Shown one piece after another: positions 8,591 through 15,621 of a DNA stretch of 20,927 nucleotides. The translations under genes were made by a program, and so were the position numbers. Under the pieces are notes generated by a model. That model was not told the DNA's origin. It did no database searches and saw only the letters and a list, made by a program, of their open reading frames with translations. The DNA comes from a virus, in IMG/VR virus record IMGVR_UViG_3300021091_002245, positions 1 to 20,927 of that record. The stretch is one strand, 5' to 3'. The stretch's first letter is position 1, and the number at the start of each line of letters is the position of its first letter.

Positions 8591-9630
8591 CTATAGATTC
8601 AATATTAACAGAATGGTGTTATAGATTACCAAAAGGTTATCCCACCATGGACTCTGATTATCAAATTTTAGATACGATATTATCAGAGATGACTTCATTA
8701 AACTCAACAGAACGAAATAAGATTGTTCGTAAAGCCCGCGGATATAATATTTCGGAATCTATAAATACCAAAACATCTATATTAACGGAAAGTTCTGCAG
8801 ATTATGATGCTGCAATTAAATCGAGATTAGGGTTAGATCCTGAAGCTGAAATACCGCAAGTACAAGGCCATTATAATCTAGATAATGGACCATTAGCATT
8901 AACTTCAAAGGATGCTGAGATATTTAAACAACTTTGGCCTGAAACTATGAATTCTGCTATTATAGGAAAAGGAGAAATTGCATTATATTGGTTATATCAA
9001 TATCAAAATCCAGCAGTAAATACAATTGATAATCGCGGCGACGACCAACCTGATTTAACAATTGATTCTGATAATGTTGAAGTAAAAAGTTATCCATCCC
9101 ATAATGCTAGAATAGGATTAGGCAGATTTCAAAAATTTAAAGAAACTAGACAATTAGTTTCAATTATTTTTGGTATACATACATTAGCTCAAACATTCGG
9201 ATCATCAGATGATTCAAAAAAAGTTTATTCTGATTTAGCCTTTGGTGGTAAAGAATTAGAAGAAGCATTTCGAACATTTATTGCTCTGGATAGATTACCA
9301 TCAAAAATGGAATTAATTGAATCATTTCCTATATTTCGAAATTTATTTTCACAAATTGAGTTAGTTAAACAATCATTAAATTTACGAGATGACACTTATG
9401 AACCTCGAGCTGCAGCTGCTGCATTATTAACGAATATATTACGTGAAAAATTACAAATTAAACCAGGCGATGGCGGATATATAATCAATACTAGTAGTAA
9501 AAATCCAACTGATATATATACATATGAAATTGACTTTGAATCTTTAGATATTGATACAGTACTAGCTAATGTTGTAATCAATGGCGGTACAATTGAAGCA
9601 AACTATAAAAATTTATTCGCCAAGGAGTAA
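8587..9630 (+). CDS. Candidate PD-(D/E)XK nuclease, phage protein
   Basis: This 347-residue protein overlaps the polymerase stop by 4 nt (ATGA), so the two are probably co-translated. Residues 155-167 read PDLTIDSDNVEVK, which fits a PD-(D/E)XK metal site (D156, E165, K167). GKGE with E130 and the following helix could supply the extra acidic residue usual in that fold. The N-terminus contains LTEWCYRLPKGYP, a motif I have the impression of seeing at the start of other phage proteins. The C-terminal half has long helices and a Tyr-rich end. Coupling to the polymerase suggests work on DNA during replication or recombination, for example end processing or Holliday/flap cleavage. The nuclease call is an inference from one motif plus spacing; a non-enzymatic virion or packaging role is not excluded. 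Confidence 0.5.
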   Translation: MTIDSILTEWCYRLPKGYPTMDSDYQILDTILSEMTSLNSTERNKIVRKARGYNISESINTKTSILTESSADYDAAIKSRLGLDPEAEIPQVQGHYNLDNGPLALTSKDAEIFKQLWPETMNSAIIGKGEIALYWLYQYQNPAVNTIDNRGDDQPDLTIDSDNVEVKSYPSHNARIGLGRFQKFKETRQLVSIIFGIHTLAQTFGSSDDSKKVYSDLAFGGKELEEAFRTFIALDRLPSKMELIESFPIFRNLFSQIELVKQSLNLRDDTYEPRAAAAALLTNILREKLQIKPGDGGYIINTSSKNPTDIYTYEIDFESLDIDTVLANVVINGGTIEANYKNLFAKE

Positions 9631-9634
9631 CAAC

Positions 9635-10021
9635 TTGAAAACACAACTGCTTTGCACATTCGCACATAGATCAGATTTAAACATAGTAACGGAATATATA
9701 CAGCAAAGTTATATTATACCAGAACGTCGGATATTTGTATTTGCTAATGCAGAATCCGCAGATAATTTATATTGCACATACAATGCAGATGCTGGCACTC
9801 AAAGAGGACAGAATACAATTAGCATTCATCGCAAAAAGGAAACTAATACATTATATACAGTTAATGCACTTAATGAAGTTATCAGAGCCGTAAATAATGG
9901 CGTATTAGACAAAACGTTTCAACTTGATTGGAGCATATATCAAAATTCATTTATACTTACAGATGATGCAGGCTTCCGAGTTATCGACCTTGTGTTTTTC
10001 AAGAAACTTTCTTGGAACTAA
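9635..10021 (+). CDS. Conserved-looking phage protein of unknown function, TTG start
   Basis: I place the start at the TTG at 9635, which has AAGGAG at 9622-9627 with 7 nt spacing. The in-frame ATG at 9581 has no ribosome site and would overlap the upstream gene by 50 nt. The product is 128 residues. It has an alpha/beta look, with a central segment TISIHRKKETNTLYTVNALN and the C-terminal segment LDWSIYQNSFILTDDAGFRV. I believe related sequences occur in T4-like marine phages, but I know no function. It has one cysteine pair (LLCTF and LYCTY), not in a redox spacing. It lies between the polymerase/nuclease pair and the SSB gene, so a replication-linked role is possible. Confidence 0.6.
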   Translation: MKTQLLCTFAHRSDLNIVTEYIQQSYIIPERRIFVFANAESADNLYCTYNADAGTQRGQNTISIHRKKETNTLYTVNALNEVIRAVNNGVLDKTFQLDWSIYQNSFILTDDAGFRVIDLVFFKKLSWN

Positions 10022-10064
10022 TATTTATATATGTAAAAGATTTAAAAAATACTTAACAAATTAC

Positions 10065-10095
10065 TTTGAATTAACGAATTAATTACTTATATTGT
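10065..10095 (+). promoter_or_regulatory. Candidate promoter for the SSB-RecA block
   Basis: TTGAAT (10066-10071), 16 nt spacer, TATATT (10088-10093), in the 121-nt gap before the SSB gene. The same -35-like string TTTGAATT followed by AAC recurs before the helicase gene. It can also be read as a Bacteroidetes-type TTTG-N19-TATATTGT. The region is very AT-rich, so chance matches are likely. Confidence 0.35.
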
Positions 10096-10142
10096 AATTA
10101 TAATTTAAATATTTTATTAACTTAATCAATAAAGGAGTACTT

Positions 10143-10913
10143 ATGGCACTTAACCTTGACGCTATCAAAGCAAAACTTAATCAATTAAACAAAACCGATG
10201 ACAAAAAAAGCAACATCTGGAAGCCTGAATCTGGCAAGACACGTGTTCGCATCGTCCCTTACATTCATCGCAAAGAAAATCCATTTCTAGAATTGTATTT
10301 CCATTATGACATTGGTAAAAAAACCATGTTGTCACCCATCACATTCGGAAATGCAGATCCAATTGTAGAGTTTGCTGAAAAACTTAAAAAGACCGGAGAC
10401 AAAGAAGATTGGCTCATGGGTCGTAAAATTGAACCAAAAATGAGAACTTATGTTCCTGTTATCGTTCGTGGTAAAGAATCTGAAGGAGTTAAATTCTGGG
10501 GCTTTGGTAAAACCATTTATACGGAATTGCTTTCTATTATTGCAGATGCTGATTATGGTGATATTACCGACTTAATGAATGGTCGTGATATTGATGTAGA
10601 ATTTACGCCGGCAGAGGGTACGGGTTCATATCCTAAGACAGCAATTCGTGTTAAACCAAATACGCAACCTGCTACAGAAGATAAAGAAGTTGCTCAGAAG
10701 ATTATGAATCAACCACAAATCACTGATTTATTTCCAGAGCCGACATTTGATGAATTGCAAGAAGCATTAGAAGAATGGATGAATCCAGAAAATGCAGATT
10801 CAGATGTTGAATCAGATAAAGAAGAATCAGCTCCTACAGCACCAGCATCAAGCAAACCAGCAGCAACTAAAGTTGAAAACGTTGCAGATGCATTCAATGA
10901 TCTATTCAAATAA
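10143..10913 (+). CDS. Single-stranded DNA-binding protein, T4 gp32-like
   Basis: The 256-residue protein starts at an ATG with AAAGGAG at 10131-10137. The N-terminus (ALNLDAIKAKLNQL) resembles the helical cooperativity segment of gp32-type SSBs. The core has SGKTRVRIVPY, FLELYFHYDIG and VKFWGFGKTIYTELL, aromatic- and basic-rich strands typical of the OB fold. Residues about 215-256 form an acidic Glu/Asp/Ser and Ala/Pro-rich linker ending DAFNDLFK, equivalent to the partner-binding tail. Unlike T4 gp32 there is not one cysteine, so the zinc site is absent. It coats ssDNA and should work with the RecA and helicase encoded just downstream. A gap of 13 nt with AAGGAG leads into recA. Confidence 0.85.
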   Translation: MALNLDAIKAKLNQLNKTDDKKSNIWKPESGKTRVRIVPYIHRKENPFLELYFHYDIGKKTMLSPITFGNADPIVEFAEKLKKTGDKEDWLMGRKIEPKMRTYVPVIVRGKESEGVKFWGFGKTIYTELLSIIADADYGDITDLMNGRDIDVEFTPAEGTGSYPKTAIRVKPNTQPATEDKEVAQKIMNQPQITDLFPEPTFDELQEALEEWMNPENADSDVESDKEESAPTAPASSKPAATKVENVADAFNDLFK

Positions 10914-10926
10914 CAAGGAGTTATAA

Positions 10927-12090
10927 ATGGCAAAGAGTAAAAGTAAACTGGAACTAGAAGACAGTCTAGCAAATACATTAGCAGATAGTATCAACAAGCA
11001 ATTTAAAGGACAAAATCTTAAGACTGCGTTTTTTTTAGATGGCGATGAAGATTCTCCAAGCAATGTATCAGAATGGATTTCTTCAGGATGCTCGATGCTT
11101 GATTTAGCAATTTCAAACCGGCCTTATGGAGGATTTCCTGTAGGCCGGATTACTGAAATTACCGGATTAGAAGCATCTGGTAAATCATTATTAGCAGCAC
11201 ACACTTTAGCAGAAACACAAAAGAAGGGTGGATTAGCTGTTTATATTGATACCGAATCTGCTACGAGTGCTGAATTCTTAACGGCTATTGGTGTTGATTT
11301 GAAAACAATGCTATATGTACCATTAGAAACAATTGAAGAAATTTTTGAAACAATTGAAACAATTGTAGAAGGCGTTCGCAAATCAGATAAAGATCGTTTA
11401 GTTACAATTGTTGTAGACTCAATTATGGGTGCATCTACAAAAATTGAAATGTCAGCTGAATATGATAAAGATGGTTATGCAACTTCAAAGTCAATCATCT
11501 TGTCGAAAGCAATGCGTAAAGTAACTAATTGGATTGCACGTGAGCGTATTTGTCTTATCTTTACAAATCAGTTACGTACTAAATTAGGCGTATCATTTGG
11601 AGACCAATGGACAACTGCGGGTGGCAAGGCAATTCCATTCCACGCATCAGTTCGACTTCGACTTAAAAATACAGGTATGATCAAAGCTAAAGTATCTGGC
11701 GTTGAACAAGTTGTAGGTAGCAAAACAAATGTACAGGTAGTTAAGAATCGTATGGGTCCGCCGCATCGCAAAGTAGATTATGAAATTTACTATGATAGTG
11801 GTATTGACAATTATGGTGGTTGGTTATCTATCATGAAAAATTTTGATTTAGTCAAACAATCAGGTGCATGGTATACATTAGAAGATGTTGATCATGAAAC
11901 GGGTGAAACGTTTGGCGAATTAAAATTCCAAAGCAAAGATTTTGTAGAAAAGGTTATTAATAACCCAGAAGCAAAAGATAGGTTATATAGAAGAATCTGC
12001 GATGCTTATATATTCAAATATCAAGCTGGTGTTGATGGTGGTATTGATGATGTAATAATCACAGACGAATTCATTGACGAAGAAGGATAA
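10927..12090 (+). CDS. RecA/UvsX-family recombinase
   Basis: The 387-residue protein starts at an ATG with AAGGAG at 10915-10920. Walker A is GLEASGKS (80-87, K86). YIDTES places the catalytic glutamate at E110. Walker B is LVTIVVDS with D164. The segment TNQLRTKLGVSFGDQWTTAG followed by GKAIPFHASVRLRL matches the RecA L1/L2 region and the strand after it. The C-terminus is acidic (DDVIITDEFIDEEG). It forms ATP-dependent filaments on ssDNA and drives strand exchange and recombination-dependent replication, probably with the SSB upstream. Motif spacing is closer to bacterial RecA than to T4 UvsX, so I leave the symbol blank. The stop overlaps the exonuclease ATG by 1 nt. Confidence 0.92.
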   Translation: MAKSKSKLELEDSLANTLADSINKQFKGQNLKTAFFLDGDEDSPSNVSEWISSGCSMLDLAISNRPYGGFPVGRITEITGLEASGKSLLAAHTLAETQKKGGLAVYIDTESATSAEFLTAIGVDLKTMLYVPLETIEEIFETIETIVEGVRKSDKDRLVTIVVDSIMGASTKIEMSAEYDKDGYATSKSIILSKAMRKVTNWIARERICLIFTNQLRTKLGVSFGDQWTTAGGKAIPFHASVRLRLKNTGMIKAKVSGVEQVVGSKTNVQVVKNRMGPPHRKVDYEIYYDSGIDNYGGWLSIMKNFDLVKQSGAWYTLEDVDHETGETFGELKFQSKDFVEKVINNPEAKDRLYRRICDAYIFKYQAGVDGGIDDVIITDEFIDEEG

Positions 12091-13142
12091 TGAATAAGTA
12101 TCAAAGATTATTTAAAGAGTTACAACAAGAAAGAACTTCAAGCCCGTCGGATGTAAATGATCATTTCATGGTATTCGACGGCTTGAATACTTTCATTCGT
12201 AGCTTTGGCGCTACTCCTGCTTACAATGAAGATGGAGATCATATTGGCGGTATTACTGGATTTCTATATTCAATAGGTAAGACAGTTCGAGATTTTAAAC
12301 CAACCCGATGTATCATTGTATTTGATGGTAGAGGTGGTTCCGCTAAACGTAAAAAGATTTACGGCGATTACAAAGCTAATCGAGCAAATAAAACAAAACT
12401 TCGTCGTCATGATCATCATAATTTAACTATTGAAGATGAACAAGAATCAATGCGTCATCAATTTAGCAGATTGGTTTCATATCTAGATAATTTGCCAGTT
12501 ACATTCATGGCAATAGATGGCATTGAAGCAGATGATGCAATTGCGTATATTGCACAAATGTATGAAGATACTTGCAAAAAGATTACTATTGTTTCTACGG
12601 ATAAAGATTTCTACCAATTGGTAGATGATCGAATTCAAGTTTGGTCGCCCATTAAAAAGAAAATGTATGATGTAGAAGCAGTTCATAAAGAATTCGGAGT
12701 GCATCCTAATAACATGGTTATTTATAGATCGTTTACAGGCGATGCTTCTGATAATATTCCGGGCGTTAATGGAATAGGACCAAAAACTATTTTAAAATTG
12801 ATTCCTGAATTAGCACAACCCGCAGAATATTCAGTTGATGCATTATTAGATAAAAGTCGAAACAATCTTAAAGAATCTAAATCATATCAAAAGATTCTAG
12901 ATAATGCTCGAATTATTGAGCAAAATTATCAACTCATGAATATCAAATTATTAGATATTCCAGCCCCGGCGGCAAGTAAGATTCGTGGTATTATGGAACA
13001 ACCAATACCGCAATTAAATAGGCCAGAATTTCAAAGATTATTTTATGAAGATAAGATGTGGGCTATCATGAAGAATTTACCGGATTGGTTGAATAATACA
13101 TGGTTATCTTTGAATGCGTTTGCAAAACAAACACATAAATGA
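12090..13142 (+). CDS. 5'-3' exonuclease / flap endonuclease
   Basis: The 350-residue protein has all motifs of the Pol I N-terminal/T4 RNase H family: FDGLN (D30), VFDGRGGSAKRKKIYGDYKA (D79 and the basic arch), GIEADDAIAYI (E146, D148, D149), STDKDFYQLV (D171, D173), and the helix-three-turn region GDASDNIPGVNGIGPKT (D218, D221). The expected metal-binding acidic residues are all present, so it should be active. It removes RNA primers and 5' flaps during lagging-strand synthesis, the job fused to polymerase in bacterial Pol I but separate here, matching the polymerase at 7268. The C-terminal 100 residues are family-variable. It starts in a TAATG overlap with recA. Confidence 0.92.
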   Translation: MNKYQRLFKELQQERTSSPSDVNDHFMVFDGLNTFIRSFGATPAYNEDGDHIGGITGFLYSIGKTVRDFKPTRCIIVFDGRGGSAKRKKIYGDYKANRANKTKLRRHDHHNLTIEDEQESMRHQFSRLVSYLDNLPVTFMAIDGIEADDAIAYIAQMYEDTCKKITIVSTDKDFYQLVDDRIQVWSPIKKKMYDVEAVHKEFGVHPNNMVIYRSFTGDASDNIPGVNGIGPKTILKLIPELAQPAEYSVDALLDKSRNNLKESKSYQKILDNARIIEQNYQLMNIKLLDIPAPAASKIRGIMEQPIPQLNRPEFQRLFYEDKMWAIMKNLPDWLNNTWLSLNAFAKQTHK

Positions 13143-13143
13143 T

Positions 13144-13171
13144 TTGAATTTAACAATGATTTTTATATAAT
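13144..13171 (+). promoter_or_regulatory. Candidate sigma70-like promoter before the helicase gene
   Basis: TTGAAT (13144-13149), 16-nt spacer, TATAAT (13166-13171). The -10 is a perfect consensus, and the -35 string is shared with the element before the SSB gene. The -10 ends only 6 nt before the helicase ATG, and no Shine-Dalgarno is seen, so any transcript would be nearly leaderless. Chance occurrence in AT-rich DNA is possible. Confidence 0.35.
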
Positions 13172-13177
13172 GGTTAT

Positions 13178-14533
13178 ATGACAGATAAATTAAGTGAATA
13201 CGGATTTGGATTTCAAGTCAAAGTCATAGCAGCATTATTTACGGATAGAATATTTTTACAACAAATTGCAGATATTATTCAACCCGATTATTTTGAATCT
13301 GAATCAAATAGTTGGTTACTTGAAGTTATATTAGAACACTTTCGACAATACAAAGCGCCGCCTACTAAAGATGTACTTAAGGTAAAGGTTACGGAGATTG
13401 AGAATGACATTCTTAAAACTTCGGTATTAGAACAATTAAAAGAAGTATTCCGATACATGGAATCGGATGATCTTTCTTTTGTAAAAGATGAGATTCTAAA
13501 GTTTTGTAAGAATCAAGAAATCAAACGAGCTATCATGGATTCAGTTACCTTGCTTAAAATGGGTAACTATGATGAAATTAAATCTAAAATGGATAGTGCC
13601 ATGAAAGCTGGTGCTGACACAAACATTGGATTAGATTATATCAATGATGTAGCATCTCGTTACAATGAAGCAGCTCGACATACAATTACAACTGGTTGGG
13701 ATGTTATTGATGATTTAATGGATGGAGGATTAGCTCCGGGCGAATTAGGCGTTGTAATGGCTCCTGCAGGTATTGGTAAATCATGGATGCTTATTAATAT
13801 TGGTGCAAATGCAGTGAAAGCAGGCAAAACGGTTATACATTATACATTGGAGCTTAATGAAAACTATGTAGGACAACGTTATGATTCTGTATTAACTGGT
13901 ATTAACGCACAAACTCTAAAACATCATCAAGCCACTGTCGAGGAAAAGATGCGTTCTTTAACGGGTAATTTGATTGTTAAATATTATCCAACTAAATCAG
14001 TTGGCGCAATGGCACTCAAAGCTCATGTTGAAAAAACCATAATGCAAGGCAAAACACCAGATCTTATTATTGTAGATTATGGCGATCTTTTAAAGGTAAA
14101 TACTAAGAAAGACAAACACGAAGCATTAGAAGATTTATATGAAGAACTTCGTGGTATGGCTGGCGAATATAAAATTCCAGTATGGACTGCATCTCAAGCA
14201 GGACGTAGTGCGTTGGAAGAAGATGTTATTGAAGCAGATAAGATTGCATCTTCATACGGTAAAGTGATGGTTGCTGATTTCTTGATGTCACTTTCACGCA
14301 AAGTAGAAGATAAGATGTCAGGTACGGGTAGAGGTCATGTTATTAAGAATCGATTCGGTCCGGATGGTATAACATTACCAAGCAAGATTAACACAAATAA
14401 TGGTCAATTTCAATTTTTTGAACCGCAGACAACTCAAGGCAAACAAACTACTCAAACAATGAAAACGGGTGAGAATTTAATGAAGAAAAATTTAGCACAA
14501 AAGTTCAAAGATTTGGGTGGACAATTTGGATAA
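13178..14533 (+). CDS. Replicative DNA helicase, DnaB/gp41-like
   Basis: The 451-residue protein has an N-terminal helical domain (1-150, with PDYFESESNSWLLEVILEHF as in DnaB-type N-domains) followed by a RecA-like motor domain. Walker A is APAGIGKS (195-202, K201), the catalytic glutamate is in HYTLELNE (E226), Walker B is DLIIVDYGDLL (D300), and the sensor segment is PVWTASQAGRS. The late NRFGPDGI motif matches the arginine-finger region of this family. It would form a hexamer that unwinds the fork on the lagging strand. No fused or adjacent primase is seen in this window. The C-terminal tail is Gln/Lys-rich. An intrinsic terminator follows 24 nt after the stop, so this is probably the end of a transcription unit. 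Confidence 0.9.
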   Translation: MTDKLSEYGFGFQVKVIAALFTDRIFLQQIADIIQPDYFESESNSWLLEVILEHFRQYKAPPTKDVLKVKVTEIENDILKTSVLEQLKEVFRYMESDDLSFVKDEILKFCKNQEIKRAIMDSVTLLKMGNYDEIKSKMDSAMKAGADTNIGLDYINDVASRYNEAARHTITTGWDVIDDLMDGGLAPGELGVVMAPAGIGKSWMLINIGANAVKAGKTVIHYTLELNENYVGQRYDSVLTGINAQTLKHHQATVEEKMRSLTGNLIVKYYPTKSVGAMALKAHVEKTIMQGKTPDLIIVDYGDLLKVNTKKDKHEALEDLYEELRGMAGEYKIPVWTASQAGRSALEEDVIEADKIASSYGKVMVADFLMSLSRKVEDKMSGTGRGHVIKNRFGPDGITLPSKINTNNGQFQFFEPQTTQGKQTTQTMKTGENLMKKNLAQKFKDLGGQFG

Positions 14534-14557
14534 AATCATATTTATATAAAATGAATT

Positions 14558-14582
14558 GGGAAGGAATCCTCCTTCCTTTTTT
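14558..14582 (+). terminator. Intrinsic (Rho-independent) terminator
   Basis: GGAAGGA (14559-14565), loop ATCC, TCCTTCC (14570-14576), then six T. The 7-bp GC-containing stem is perfect and stands out in AT-rich DNA. It separates the replication block from the ribonucleotide reductase block. It is the only convincing intrinsic terminator I see in the window. Confidence 0.85.
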
Positions 14583-14625
14583 CATCTACAAAAACTAAGT
14601 TATTAACATATTAAAAAGGACATAT

Positions 14626-15621
14626 ATGCCAAAACTTTTTGAGAATCGAATCCCGTTTAAGCCATTTGAATATCCAGAATATTACAATGAAGGATGGCTA
14701 AAACAAGCACAAGCATTTTGGTTGCATACAGAAATTCCAATGCAAGGAGACATTAAAGATTGGAATGAAAATTTACAACTACATGAAAAAAATCTAGTAG
14801 GAAATATTCTTTTAGGTTTTGCCCAAACTGAATGTGCAGTATCAGATTATTGGACTACCATGGTTACGAAATGGTTTCCTAAACATGAAATCAAACAAAT
14901 GGCAATGATCTTTGGTTCTCAAGAAACAATTCACGCAACGGCATATTCATATCTAAATGAAACTTTAGGATTGGAAGATTTTGAAGCATTTCTACATGAG
15001 CCATCAATTGCTGAAAAATTTGAATTCTTAACATCAACTACTGCAGATTGGACTCACGAAGATTTAGCTACTAATCCAATGGCACGAGAAGAAGTAGCTC
15101 GTTCATTAGCAATCTTTTCTGCATTTGCTGAAGGCGTATCACTCTACTCATCATTTGCAGTATTATATTCATTTCAAATGCGAAACATGTTAAAAGGCAT
15201 CGGACAACAAATGAAATGGTCTGTACGTGATGAATCTTTACACTCAAAAATGGGTTGTCAACTATTTCGTCATATGTGCGAAGAATATCCAGAACTCAAA
15301 GATGCGGTTCAATCAGATGTAGAAGAAGCTGCAACGTTGATGGCACAAATGGAAGAGCAATTTATTGATAAAATGTTTGAACAAGGCAATTTAGAAAATC
15401 TTAAAAAGGAAGATTTAAAAAACTTTATCAGAAAAAGAGCCAATGAAAAATTACATGAGCTTGGATATCAATCTATTTTTAATTATAATGTAAAATCAGC
15501 GGAAGAGTTAGATTGGTTTTATCACTTAACCGGCGGACATACGCATACAGATTTTTTTGCAGTACGTCCAACTGATTATTCAAAAGCAAATGAAGGCGAA
15601 GATTGGTCTGATTTATGGTAA
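14626..15621 (+). CDS. nrdB: Class I ribonucleotide reductase, beta (radical) subunit
   Basis: The 331-residue protein starts at an ATG with AAAGGA at 14615-14620. The diiron ligands can all be placed by spacing: E69, then E100-T-I-H103, then E169, then E203-S-L-H206. The gaps of 31 and 34 residues equal those of E. coli NrdB. Y107 lies four residues after H103, the position of the tyrosyl radical, so this looks like a tyrosyl-radical enzyme. The C-terminus ends GEDWSDLW, an aromatic/acidic tail of the type that docks in the alpha subunit. It makes the radical used by NrdA to turn ribonucleotides into dNTPs for phage DNA. It is the first gene after the terminator and overlaps nrdA by 7 nt. 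Confidence 0.95.
   Translation: MPKLFENRIPFKPFEYPEYYNEGWLKQAQAFWLHTEIPMQGDIKDWNENLQLHEKNLVGNILLGFAQTECAVSDYWTTMVTKWFPKHEIKQMAMIFGSQETIHATAYSYLNETLGLEDFEAFLHEPSIAEKFEFLTSTTADWTHEDLATNPMAREEVARSLAIFSAFAEGVSLYSSFAVLYSFQMRNMLKGIGQQMKWSVRDESLHSKMGCQLFRHMCEEYPELKDAVQSDVEEAATLMAQMEEQFIDKMFEQGNLENLKKEDLKNFIRKRANEKLHELGYQSIFNYNVKSAEELDWFYHLTGGHTHTDFFAVRPTDYSKANEGEDWSDLW

Noticed and set aside
9997-10017. Hairpin CAAGA-AACTT-TCTTG at the end of the gene before SSB
   Set aside because: The stem is only 5 bp plus wobbles, lies inside the coding region and has no T-run, so it is not a terminator.
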